The notes under the pieces were generated by a model. That model saw only the letters and a list, made by a program, of their open reading frames with translations, made no database searches and was not told the origin of the DNA. Of a DNA stretch of 64,000 nt, positions 56,107 through 64,000 are shown piece after piece. Each line of letters begins with the position of its first letter. Position 1 is the first letter of the stretch. Origin of the DNA: Ferrovibrio sp. (lineage in GTDB: Bacteria; Pseudomonadota; Alphaproteobacteria; Ferrovibrionales; Ferrovibrionaceae). The stretch is from positions 1-64,000 of the forward strand of contig NZ_JAOZVR010000017.1 of assembly GCF_025869515.1 (NCBI RefSeq). Reading direction: 5' to 3'. Position numbers and translations under genes: made by a program.

Positions 56107-57312
56107 ATGCTTGCAGCCAATGGTGGCCGCACCAATACCCGTCTGCGACGCAGCTCGCAAAAGCGTATTGAGCAGGGTCAGATTACCCAAAAGATGCAGA
56201 AGTTCCTCGCCGAGGCGAAGGACACCGAGCCGTTCCTCGTCGTCGACGTGGACGTGATCGAACAGAATTACCGCGAACTGCGCCGCCTGCTGCCGCTGGC
56301 CAAGGTCTACTACGCGATCAAGGCCAATCCGGCGCCGGAAATCCTGCGCCGCCTGCGCGCCCTGGGCTCGAATTTCGACACCGCCTCGGCGAACGAAATC
56401 GAGCAGTGCATGTCGCAGGGCGTGACGCCCGACCGCATCTCGTTCGGCAACACCATCAAGAAGAAGCGCGACATCGCCTGGGCCTACGAGCGCGGCGTGC
56501 GGCTCTATGCCTTCGACTCGCTCTGCGAGCTGCAGAAGCTGGCCGAACTGGCGCCGGGCTCGCAGGTGTTCTGCCGCGTGCTGATGGAATGCGAAGGCGC
56601 CGAATGGCCGCTGTCGAAGAAATTCGGCTGCGCCCCGCGCATGGCCGCCGACCTGCTGGTCAAGGCGCGTGAGCTGGGTCTCGACCCCTATGGCATCTCC
56701 TTCCATGTCGGCTCGCAGCAGACCGACCTGAACCAGTGGGACAAGGCTGTCGCCCAGGTCGCGCAGATGTTCACCATCCTGCAGCAGGCCGATGTCGACC
56801 TGCGCATGGTCAATCTCGGCGGCGGCTTCCCGGCGAAGTATCGCACCGATATCCCGATGCTGGAGGCCTATGCCCAGGCCATCAGCGATGCGATGACCAA
56901 CCATTTCGGCAACAACATCCCCGAAATGATCATCGAGCCGGGCCGCGGTCTGGTCGGCGATGCCGGCGTGATCCAGGCGGAAGTCGTGCTGATTTCCGAG
57001 AAGGATTACGACGACGACCGTCGCTGGGTCTATCTCGATATCGGCAAGTTCTCCGGCCTGGCCGAGACCATGGACGAGGCGATCAAGTACCGCATCGTGA
57101 CGCCGCGCGACGGCGGGCCGACCGGCCCGGTATCACTCGCCGGCCCGAGCTGCGACAGCGCCGACATCCTGTATGAGAAGGCCGAATACCAGATGCCGCT
57201 GGCGCTGGAAGTCGGCGACAAGATTCAGATCCTGTCCACCGGGGCCTATACGACGACCTATTCGTCGGTCGGCTTCAACGGCTTTCCGCCGCTGAAGAGC
57301 TACTGCATCTAA
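56107..57312 (+). CDS. Ornithine decarboxylase (alanine racemase fold, type III PLP)
   Basis: Decarboxylates ornithine to putrescine. A 401-residue type III PLP enzyme: PLP lysine in VYYAIKANPAPE, HVGSQQTDL, NLGGGFPAKY, EPGRGLVGDAG and the active-site Cys/Asp in GPSCDSADIL. C-terminal FNGFPPLKSYCI. Lysine or diaminopimelate decarboxylase activity cannot be excluded, as this fold is shared, but length and motifs fit the alphaproteobacterial ornithine enzyme. Its product polyamine is also the ligand of potFGHI. The ATG at 56107 follows GAGGGAGG. Confidence 0.92.
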   Translation: MLAANGGRTNTRLRRSSQKRIEQGQITQKMQKFLAEAKDTEPFLVVDVDVIEQNYRELRRLLPLAKVYYAIKANPAPEILRRLRALGSNFDTASANEIEQCMSQGVTPDRISFGNTIKKKRDIAWAYERGVRLYAFDSLCELQKLAELAPGSQVFCRVLMECEGAEWPLSKKFGCAPRMAADLLVKARELGLDPYGISFHVGSQQTDLNQWDKAVAQVAQMFTILQQADVDLRMVNLGGGFPAKYRTDIPMLEAYAQAISDAMTNHFGNNIPEMIIEPGRGLVGDAGVIQAEVVLISEKDYDDDRRWVYLDIGKFSGLAETMDEAIKYRIVTPRDGGPTGPVSLAGPSCDSADILYEKAEYQMPLALEVGDKIQILSTGAYTTTYSSVGFNGFPPLKSYCI

Positions 57313-57344
57313 GCAAGCGTTTCGACGGTTCCGCGTGGGTTCGA

Positions 57345-57377
57345 AAGGGCCGGCCGCATCAGCGGCCGGCCTTTTTT
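57345..57377 (+). terminator. Strong terminator after ornithine decarboxylase
   Basis: GGCCGGCCGC-atca-GCGGCCGGCC stem (57348-57371) followed by TTTTTT. Confidence 0.95.
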
Positions 57378-57640
57378 CGTGGGTTTTGCTACCTGCATAT
57401 GCATAACGCTGGGGTAATGCCCAACTGCTGCTTATCTAAAGGTCGATCCCGCCTGTGAAATCGCCGATTTCCTGTTGCGGCGAGGCGCGGCCTGTGTGCA
57501 CACTTTCGCGCTCGAAAAACGCGTAAAACGATAAGAATCGGCTTAACAGGTCGGGAGCTCGGTGGGATGCAGCGGTTGCAGTGCCGTTGGACGGCAGGCC
57601 CGCCCGCTTCGTGCGGGAGCCTGCGGGCAGGGGGAAAGCG
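57378..57640. other. Intergenic region before the PAS histidine kinase
   Basis: 263 bp without a convincing gene. A stem-loop at 57594-57624 (GCAGGC ... GCCTGC enclosing CCCGC-ttcgt-GCGGG) ends five bases before the GGGGGAAAG ribosome site of the kinase gene and may affect its translation. No clear promoter was seen. Confidence 0.5.
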
Positions 57641-59383
57641 GTGACACAGCCGCCATTCGGTGAAGACAGATTCATGGCCGCGCTGGCGCGCCATCGCGAT
57701 GCGGTGGACGAAAGCCCGGAAGCCGTTGCCACCGAAAACCACCTGCTGCATGCCGCGCTGGACACCATGGGCGAGGGTTTCGCCGTCTGGGATGCCGGTC
57801 CCAACCTGGTGGAGATCAACCGCCGCCTGCCCGAACTGTTCGGCCTGCCCGAGCATCTGCTGCGTGTCGGCATGCCGGCGCAGGAATTCCTCGGCCTGCT
57901 GGTATCGCGCGGCGTGCTGACCATCCGCGCCGAGGAAGCCTCGGCCTGGATCAATGCCTATATCGATGCCTCGACCCGCGCCGACCGCAAGCAGGAAGTG
58001 CGGCTGACCGACGGCACCTGGCTGAATTTCGACTGGCGCCGCCTGCCGTCCAGCAATGGCAGCATCGGCTATGTCTCGGTCTTCACCGATATCACCGTGC
58101 GCAAACGGGCGCAGATTCGCCTGCGCCAGGCCGAGGCCAAATACCGCCAGATTTTCGACAACGTGCATGAAGGCATCGTGCAGGTGACGCCGGAAGGCCG
58201 CGTGCTGGCGATCAACCGCGCCGGTGCCGCCATTTTCGGTTTCTCTTCGCCTGAAGAGATGCTGGCCACCGTGACCCGAGCCGGCGAGCAGCTTTATGTG
58301 AATCCCGAGCGCCGCAAGGAACTGATCAAGCATCTGGAGCGCCACGGCCTGGCGCGCGACTTCCGTTCCGAAATGCGCCGCCGCGACGGCAGTCCGGTCT
58401 GGGTCTCGAAGACATTGCGCCGCGTCACCGATGAATCCGGCAGCCTGGTGATGATCGAGGGCATGTTCCGCGATGTCAGCCTGCAGCGCCGCAACGAACA
58501 GCAGCTCATGCTGGCCAAGGAACAGGCCGAGGAGGCCAACCGCGCCAAGTCCGACTTCCTGGCCAATATGAGCCATGAACTGCGCACGCCGCTGAATGCC
58601 ATTCTCGGCTTCAGCCAGGTGCTGCTCGACGAGATGATGGGCCCGCTCGGCAATGCCAAGTATCGCGAATACTGCCGCGACATCGTGCAGAGCGGCGAGC
58701 ATCTGCTGGCCCTGATCAACGACATCCTCGACATGGCCAAGGTCGAATCCGGCAAGATGACGCTGGACGAGGAATGGATCGACCTGAACGAAAGCCTGGA
58801 GGCCGCGCTGCTGCTGGTGCGCGAGCGCGCCGCCACCAACCGCATCACCATCACCAGGCGGCTGCCCGATCCGTCGCCGGCGCTGTGGGGCGACATGCGC
58901 CGCCTGCGCCAGGTCTGGATCAACCTGATCAGCAATGCGGTGAAATTCACGCCGCAGGGCGGCAGCGTCGAAATCCGCTGCACGCTGCAGCCCGATGGCA
59001 GCCTGGAAGTCGCCGTGACCGATACCGGCATCGGCATCGCCGAAGAGGATATCGAGCGGGTGCAGCAGCCGTTCAGCCAGGTGGCCAATGCGCTGTCGCG
59101 CAGCCATGAGGGCACCGGGCTGGGCCTGTCGCTGTCGCGCAGCCTGGTCGATCTGCATGGCGGCGAATTGTATATCGAGAGCAAGCTGGGCGAGGGCACC
59201 ATGGTCAGCGTCACGCTGCCGCCGGAACGCCACCGCCCGGGACCGCTGGCCGGACTGCTAGCGGGGGCGCAGAACCAGTTTACCGACGGCGTTGCGGTCA
59301 GCCAGCCGGCGCAGGGCGGCGGCAGCTTCATCAAGCCGATAGATGGCCCCGATCAGCGGACGTCGCCCCTCGCTGCCGACTAG
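57641..59383 (+). CDS. Soluble PAS-PAS histidine kinase
   Basis: A 580-residue kinase without membrane segments. PAS 1 (about 35-150: LDTMGEGFAVWDAGPNLVEINRRLPELFGLP in part), PAS 2 (about 165-285: YRQIFDNVHEGIVQVTPEGR), HisKA with phospho-acceptor H312 in ANMSHELRTPLNA, and HATPase with INLISNAVKFTPQGG, DTGIGIAEEDIE and GTGLGLSLS. GTG start behind GGGGGAAAG. The last 40 or so residues run antisense into the end of the quinone oxidoreductase gene (126-bp overlap) and look non-conserved. Signal and partner regulator unknown. Confidence 0.9.
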   Translation: MTQPPFGEDRFMAALARHRDAVDESPEAVATENHLLHAALDTMGEGFAVWDAGPNLVEINRRLPELFGLPEHLLRVGMPAQEFLGLLVSRGVLTIRAEEASAWINAYIDASTRADRKQEVRLTDGTWLNFDWRRLPSSNGSIGYVSVFTDITVRKRAQIRLRQAEAKYRQIFDNVHEGIVQVTPEGRVLAINRAGAAIFGFSSPEEMLATVTRAGEQLYVNPERRKELIKHLERHGLARDFRSEMRRRDGSPVWVSKTLRRVTDESGSLVMIEGMFRDVSLQRRNEQQLMLAKEQAEEANRAKSDFLANMSHELRTPLNAILGFSQVLLDEMMGPLGNAKYREYCRDIVQSGEHLLALINDILDMAKVESGKMTLDEEWIDLNESLEAALLLVRERAATNRITITRRLPDPSPALWGDMRRLRQVWINLISNAVKFTPQGGSVEIRCTLQPDGSLEVAVTDTGIGIAEEDIERVQQPFSQVANALSRSHEGTGLGLSLSRSLVDLHGGELYIESKLGEGTMVSVTLPPERHRPGPLAGLLAGAQNQFTDGVAVSQPAQGGGSFIKPIDGPDQRTSPLAAD

Positions 59384-60226
59384 CCAGTCGCGCAGACCGG
59401 TTTTCAGCGCCCTGGCGGCCAGCGGATCGCGGCGGGCCTGCTCGCCGGCCCGCACGCCGATCAGCTCGGCTTCCTTCAGCAGCAGGCGGTTGGCGGGCGG
59501 GCGCGGGATGCCGCCGCCGGCAAAGCCGACCACCAGCCAGCGACCGCCCGGCTTCAGCGCGCGCCAGGCCGTACTGAACATCTCGCCGCCGACCGGATCG
59601 AACACGACCTCCGCCTGCAGACCCTGTTCCCAGCCGGCGATGGCGGGATCGAGGGCGACCGTGGCGCCGGCCGCCAGCGCGGCCTCGCGTTTCTCCGCTG
59701 ATGATGCCACGGCGACAACCCGCGCGCCGGCCTGCGCGCCGAGCGCCACCGCCGCCAGCCCGGTGCCGCCGCCGGCGCCGAGCACCAGAAGCGTCTCACC
59801 GCGCAGCAGCCGCCCGCGCCAGAGCAGCGCCACCCAGGCGGTCGCGGCCGCCACCGGAAAGGCGGCGGCCTCGTCCCAGCTCCAGTCCGCCGGCTTGGGC
59901 AGCAGGGTCGCTGCTGGCGCCACCATCTCTTCGGCATAGGCGCCGGTACCGCGCAGCAGCACGGCATCACCGGCCTGCCAGTTCCGGACATCGCCGGCCA
60001 GTTCGGTGATCTCGCCGGCGGCCTCGAAGCCCGGCACGAAGGGCAGCGGCGGCCTGTGCTGGTAGTCGCCGGCCACCTGCAGCAGGTCGGGGAAATTGAC
60101 GCCGGTAGCGTGCACGGCGATGCGCACCTCGCCGGGCTGCAGCGCCCGGCGCGGCAGCTCGGCCGGCTCCAGCACGTCGGGCGGGCCGAGGCGGCGGCAC
60201 AGCATGGCGCGGTAGGTGGCGCTCAT
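59258..60226 (-). CDS. Zinc-independent NADPH:quinone oxidoreductase-like protein
   Basis: A 322-residue medium-chain dehydrogenase/reductase of the quinone reductase group. GVNFPDLLQVAGDYQ and FVPGFEAAGEI in the catalytic domain, ETLLVLGAGGGTGLAAVALGAQAGARVVAVASS in part for NADPH binding, and FDPVGGEMF. Structural zinc Cys residues are absent. Physiological acceptor unknown. It overlaps the MFS gene stop by ATGA and converges with the histidine kinase. Confidence 0.88.
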   Translation of the reverse strand: MSATYRAMLCRRLGPPDVLEPAELPRRALQPGEVRIAVHATGVNFPDLLQVAGDYQHRPPLPFVPGFEAAGEITELAGDVRNWQAGDAVLLRGTGAYAEEMVAPAATLLPKPADWSWDEAAAFPVAAATAWVALLWRGRLLRGETLLVLGAGGGTGLAAVALGAQAGARVVAVASSAEKREAALAAGATVALDPAIAGWEQGLQAEVVFDPVGGEMFSTAWRALKPGGRWLVVGFAGGGIPRPPANRLLLKEAELIGVRAGEQARRDPLAARALKTGLRDWLVGSEGRRPLIGAIYRLDEAAAALRRLADRNAVGKLVLRPR

Positions 60227-61392
60227 GGAGCGGCGGGCTTCGGATGGATGGTGCGCCAGGCCAGCGCCAGCGTCACCAGCAGGATCACGCCGCCGATCCA
60301 GTAGGCGATGTTGATGCCGATATGGCCGAACAGCCAGCCGCCCCAGGCCGGACCCAGCGTGCGGCCGAGCGCGCCGAGCGACTGCATGCTGCCCATGGCG
60401 GCGCCCTGGCGCATCGGATCGGCGTTGCGCGAGACCATGCTGCTGATGCTGGGATTGACGGTGGCGACGCCGGACGCGGTCAGCAGGATCGAGAGCGCGA
60501 TCATCGCGGTATCGGTGACCAGATGCGCCATGGCGCAGCCGGCCGCCAGGCTGAGCATCCCGTATGTCAGCAGCCGCGCCTCGCCGAAGCGGCGCGTCAG
60601 CGGTCCGATCAGGATGCCCTGCACGGTCAGCACGATGGTGCCGATGAAGGTGAAAGCCAGCCCGACCTCGTAGGCATGCCAGTCGAGCCGGGCGGCGACG
60701 AACAGCGGGAACAGCGTCTCGATCTGCGAGAAGACGAAGTTGATCGCGAAGCTGACCAGGAGCAGCACCACCACGGTGCGGCCGAGCAGCGGCAGTTCGG
60801 CCAGCGGATTGCTCCACAGCTGCACGCGCAGGCCCGGCTGTGGCGGATGCGTCTCGCGCACCTTGAGGATGGCGAACAGCAGCGCCAGGCTGGAGGTGCC
60901 GGCCGCCGCCAGGATCGGCAGCTGGTAATGCGGGTGTTCCGGATCGGGGCCGATGAGCAGGCCGCCGATCACCGGCCCCAGGATCATGCCGATGCCGAAG
61001 GCACCGCCAATCAGGCCCATGCCGCGGGCGCGCTGCTCCGGCGGCGTGCTGTCGGCGATGATCGCCTGGGCCACGCCGACCTTGGAGCCGCCGATGCCGG
61101 TGACGATGCGGGCGAGAAAGATGGTCAGCAGGCTGTCGGCGAAGGCGAGGCTGAAATAGCCGATGATGCTCAGCAGCATGCAACCGAGGAAAACCGGTCG
61201 CCGGCCCAGCCGGTCGGACAGGCTGCCCATCAGCGGCGCGGCGAGGAACTGGGCCACGGAAAACACCACCGAGAGCAGCGCCACCGTGAAGGGCGAGGCG
61301 CCGTAATGGATCGCGTAAAATGGCAATAATGGCAGGATCAGGCCGAAGCCGATCAGGTCCACCACCACGGTCAGCAGCAGAACCGGCACCAT
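60223..61392 (-). CDS. MFS transporter, TetA-like drug exporter
   Basis: A 389-residue transporter with twelve expected helices. LPLLPFYAIHYGASPFTVALL, the loop motif GSLSDRLGRRPVFLG and GMGLIGGAFGIGMILGPVIGG match the tetracycline/drug:H+ antiporter branch. A half-way cytoplasmic loop lies near LKVRETHPPQPGLR. Substrate unknown. Co-transcribed with the oxidoreductase; divergent from mtnA. Confidence 0.88.
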   Translation of the reverse strand: MVPVLLLTVVVDLIGFGLILPLLPFYAIHYGASPFTVALLSVVFSVAQFLAAPLMGSLSDRLGRRPVFLGCMLLSIIGYFSLAFADSLLTIFLARIVTGIGGSKVGVAQAIIADSTPPEQRARGMGLIGGAFGIGMILGPVIGGLLIGPDPEHPHYQLPILAAAGTSSLALLFAILKVRETHPPQPGLRVQLWSNPLAELPLLGRTVVVLLLVSFAINFVFSQIETLFPLFVAARLDWHAYEVGLAFTFIGTIVLTVQGILIGPLTRRFGEARLLTYGMLSLAAGCAMAHLVTDTAMIALSILLTASGVATVNPSISSMVSRNADPMRQGAAMGSMQSLGALGRTLGPAWGGWLFGHIGINIAYWIGGVILLVTLALAWRTIHPKPAAP

Positions 61393-61515
61393 CAGGCGCT
61401 ACCTGGGGCGAAACCTGTGTGACAAGGCGGTTTAGGCCGGCGTCCGGCATTGCTCCGCAGGGCCGGGTCCGTTACTTTCCGCGCGATTTTCGGGCCGCTT
61501 TTCAAAGGGCGAGAC

Positions 61516-62610
<1,095 letters not shown>

Positions 62611-62629
62611 TTACCGTTAGGATTGCCCC

Positions 62630-64000
62630 ATGAAAAATCTCTGGTCCGACCGCGACGCCAAGGCCGCCATCGCGCATTACGCGAAACAGGGCGTGAATAA
62701 GGATCTGGCTTTGCGCACCTATACCACGCGCCTGCTCGGCGGCGTGCCGGACCTGGTGCAGCATGGCGGCGGCAATACCTCGGTGAAGACGCAGATGCCC
62801 GACCCGCTCGGCCGGCCGGTGGATGTGCTCTGCGTCAAGGGTTCGGGCTGGGACATGGCGGTGATCGAGCCGCCGGGGCTGCCGGCGGTGAAGCTCAAGC
62901 CGCTGCAGGAGCTGATCGCGCTTAAAAATCTGACCGACGAGGACATGGTCAACATCCAGCGCTGCAACCTGCTCGACAGCACATCGCCGAATCCCTCGGT
63001 CGAGACGCTGTTCCACGCCTTCCTGCCGCACAAGTTTATCGACCATACCCATGCCTCGGCCGTGCTGGCGATCACCGACCAGCCCGACGGCGATGCGATC
63101 TGCCGCAAGCTCTATGGCAACCGCGTCGCACTGGTGGATTACGAGATGCCGGGCTTCGGCCTCGCCAAGAAGGCCGCCGCGGCTTTCAATGCCAATCCGG
63201 AGTGCCAGGGTCTGATCCTGCTCAAGCATGGCATCTTCACCTTCGCCGAGACGGCGAAGGACGCCTATGACCTGATGATCGAATTCGTCTCGAAGGCCGA
63301 GCGCCATCTGGCGAAGGGGAAGAAGACCGTCTTCGCGCCGGGCAGGGCGCTGCCGAAGACGGTCGCGGCGGCGGAAGACGTGCTGCCGATCCTGCGCGGC
63401 CTGCTCAGCATTCCGCAGGATGCCGATGGCGCCGTCACGCGCTGGGTGTTCAACCTGCGCGACAGCGCCGAGATCCAGGCCTTCGCGCGCGGCAAGGATG
63501 TGATGCGCTACAGCCAGGCCGGCACGGTGACGCCCGACCACGTGATCCGCACCAAACCCTGGCCGCTGGTGTTGCCCGCACCGGAAGCCGGCAAGCTCGA
63601 TGCCTTTACCGCCGCCGCGCAGAAGGCCGTCGAGACCTATATCAAGAAATACAAAGCCTATTTCGAGCGCCACAATGCCAAAGCCAAGCCGCAGAAGATC
63701 ATGCTCGATCCGATGCCGCGCGCGCTGCTGATTCCCGGCCTCGGCCTGGTCGGCGTCGGCAAGACGCGCAAGGATGCGGTGATCGCCGGCGATGTCGCCG
63801 AGATGGCGGTCAGCATCATCACCAAAGCCGAGGCCATCGGCCGCTTCACCAGCATCCGGGAACGCGACATTTTCGATGTCGAATACTGGTCGCTGGAGCA
63901 GGCCAAACTGGGCAAGGGGGCCGAGAAGCCGCTGGCGCGCCAGGTCGTGGTGGTCACCGGCGGGGCCGGGGCCATCGGCGCCGCCACCGCGAAAGCCTTC
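62630..64000 (+). CDS. Class II aldolase fused to short-chain dehydrogenase, N-terminal part
   Basis: The frame is open to the window edge (457 residues visible; fused homologues are near 680). Residues 1-260 are a class II aldolase/adducin domain: HGGGNTSVK, Zn-binding HTHASAV and LKHGIFTFAE. After a linker the Rossmann domain begins at VVVVTGGAGAIGAATAKAF, cut at the glycine loop. Similar fusions act on rhamnulose-1-phosphate, yielding DHAP and lactaldehyde, which is then reduced or oxidised. Adjacent mtnA suggests that the substrate here is 5-deoxy- or 5-methylthioribulose-1-phosphate. Confidence 0.88.
   Translation, partial: MKNLWSDRDAKAAIAHYAKQGVNKDLALRTYTTRLLGGVPDLVQHGGGNTSVKTQMPDPLGRPVDVLCVKGSGWDMAVIEPPGLPAVKLKPLQELIALKNLTDEDMVNIQRCNLLDSTSPNPSVETLFHAFLPHKFIDHTHASAVLAITDQPDGDAICRKLYGNRVALVDYEMPGFGLAKKAAAAFNANPECQGLILLKHGIFTFAETAKDAYDLMIEFVSKAERHLAKGKKTVFAPGRALPKTVAAAEDVLPILRGLLSIPQDADGAVTRWVFNLRDSAEIQAFARGKDVMRYSQAGTVTPDHVIRTKPWPLVLPAPEAGKLDAFTAAAQKAVETYIKKYKAYFERHNAKAKPQKIMLDPMPRALLIPGLGLVGVGKTRKDAVIAGDVAEMAVSIITKAEAIGRFTSIRERDIFDVEYWSLEQAKLGKGAEKPLARQVVVVTGGAGAIGAATAKAF

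Overview
The window is GC-rich, densely coded chromosomal DNA from an alphaproteobacterium. Evidence for that class is a nuclear-type NDUFA12 homologue beside mlaD, a DUF2155 gene and aat, a B12-dependent class II ribonucleotide reductase, and an ornithine decarboxylase of the alanine-racemase fold behind a structured leader. A Rhodospirillales-like host is my inference; nothing here fixes the genus. I saw no rRNA, tRNA, CRISPR array, prophage or insertion sequence. A perfect 16-bp parS site at 10925-10940 suggests the region lies in the origin-proximal part of the chromosome.

Layout. 1-6.3 kb: the N-terminal part of nrdJ (minus strand) with two NrdR-like boxes, a small secreted protein, and three tandem secreted RTX-type proteins with an unusual 17-residue repeat; two of them share a duplicated upstream element. 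6.4-12.6 kb: housekeeping genes (NDUFA12, mlaD, DUF2155, aat, accC, accB, aroQ), parS, a metallo-hydrolase and an alpha/beta hydrolase. 12.6-19.1 kb: tyrosine catabolism (hppD-hmgA-FAH, divergent MarR regulator, and maiA further on), interrupted by a DedA protein and a ThiS-ThiG fusion. 19.1-21.6 kb: a TAXI solute receptor paired with a histidine kinase. 21.7-32.4 kb: gph, then a plus-strand run glmU-glmS-(Ivy-like)-PTP-gor-cobU-cobQ, then cobD and cobC, forming a late cobalamin assembly block that fits with the B12-dependent reductase. 32.4-43.2 kb: AraC/SDR pair, potFGHI polyamine importer, glycosyltransferase, PAS/LuxR pair, 2-hydroxyacid dehydrogenase and a lytic transglycosylase. 43.3-50.0 kb: an unknown membrane protein, rhodanese, CoA-transferase/racemase, carbamoylase-type hydrolase, an SDR without the normal catalytic motif, and a TetR-thioesterase pair flanked by two copies of one REP-like repeat.

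50.2-55.0 kb is the most unusual metabolic locus: a carboxyltransferase gene overlaps a GTP-cyclohydrolase-II-like URC1 homologue, followed by URC4/DUF1688 and uracil phosphoribosyltransferase, that is, the core of the little-studied URC uracil-degradation pathway. 55.0-61.4 kb: FecR-domain protein, leader-controlled ornithine decarboxylase, a PAS histidine kinase, quinone oxidoreductase and MFS exporter. 61.5-64.0 kb: mtnA directly followed by a class II aldolase fused to a short-chain dehydrogenase (cut by the window edge), which suggests a fused version of the DHAP shunt for 5-deoxypentose and methylthioribose salvage.

Most genes sit in short operons with ATGA overlaps. Several regulatory sites can be read directly: divergent overlapping promoters with a MarR operator, a TetR operator lying inside a promoter spacer with an apparently leaderless start, and several stem-loop terminators. 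Long antisense reading frames are common because of the high GC and were left out.
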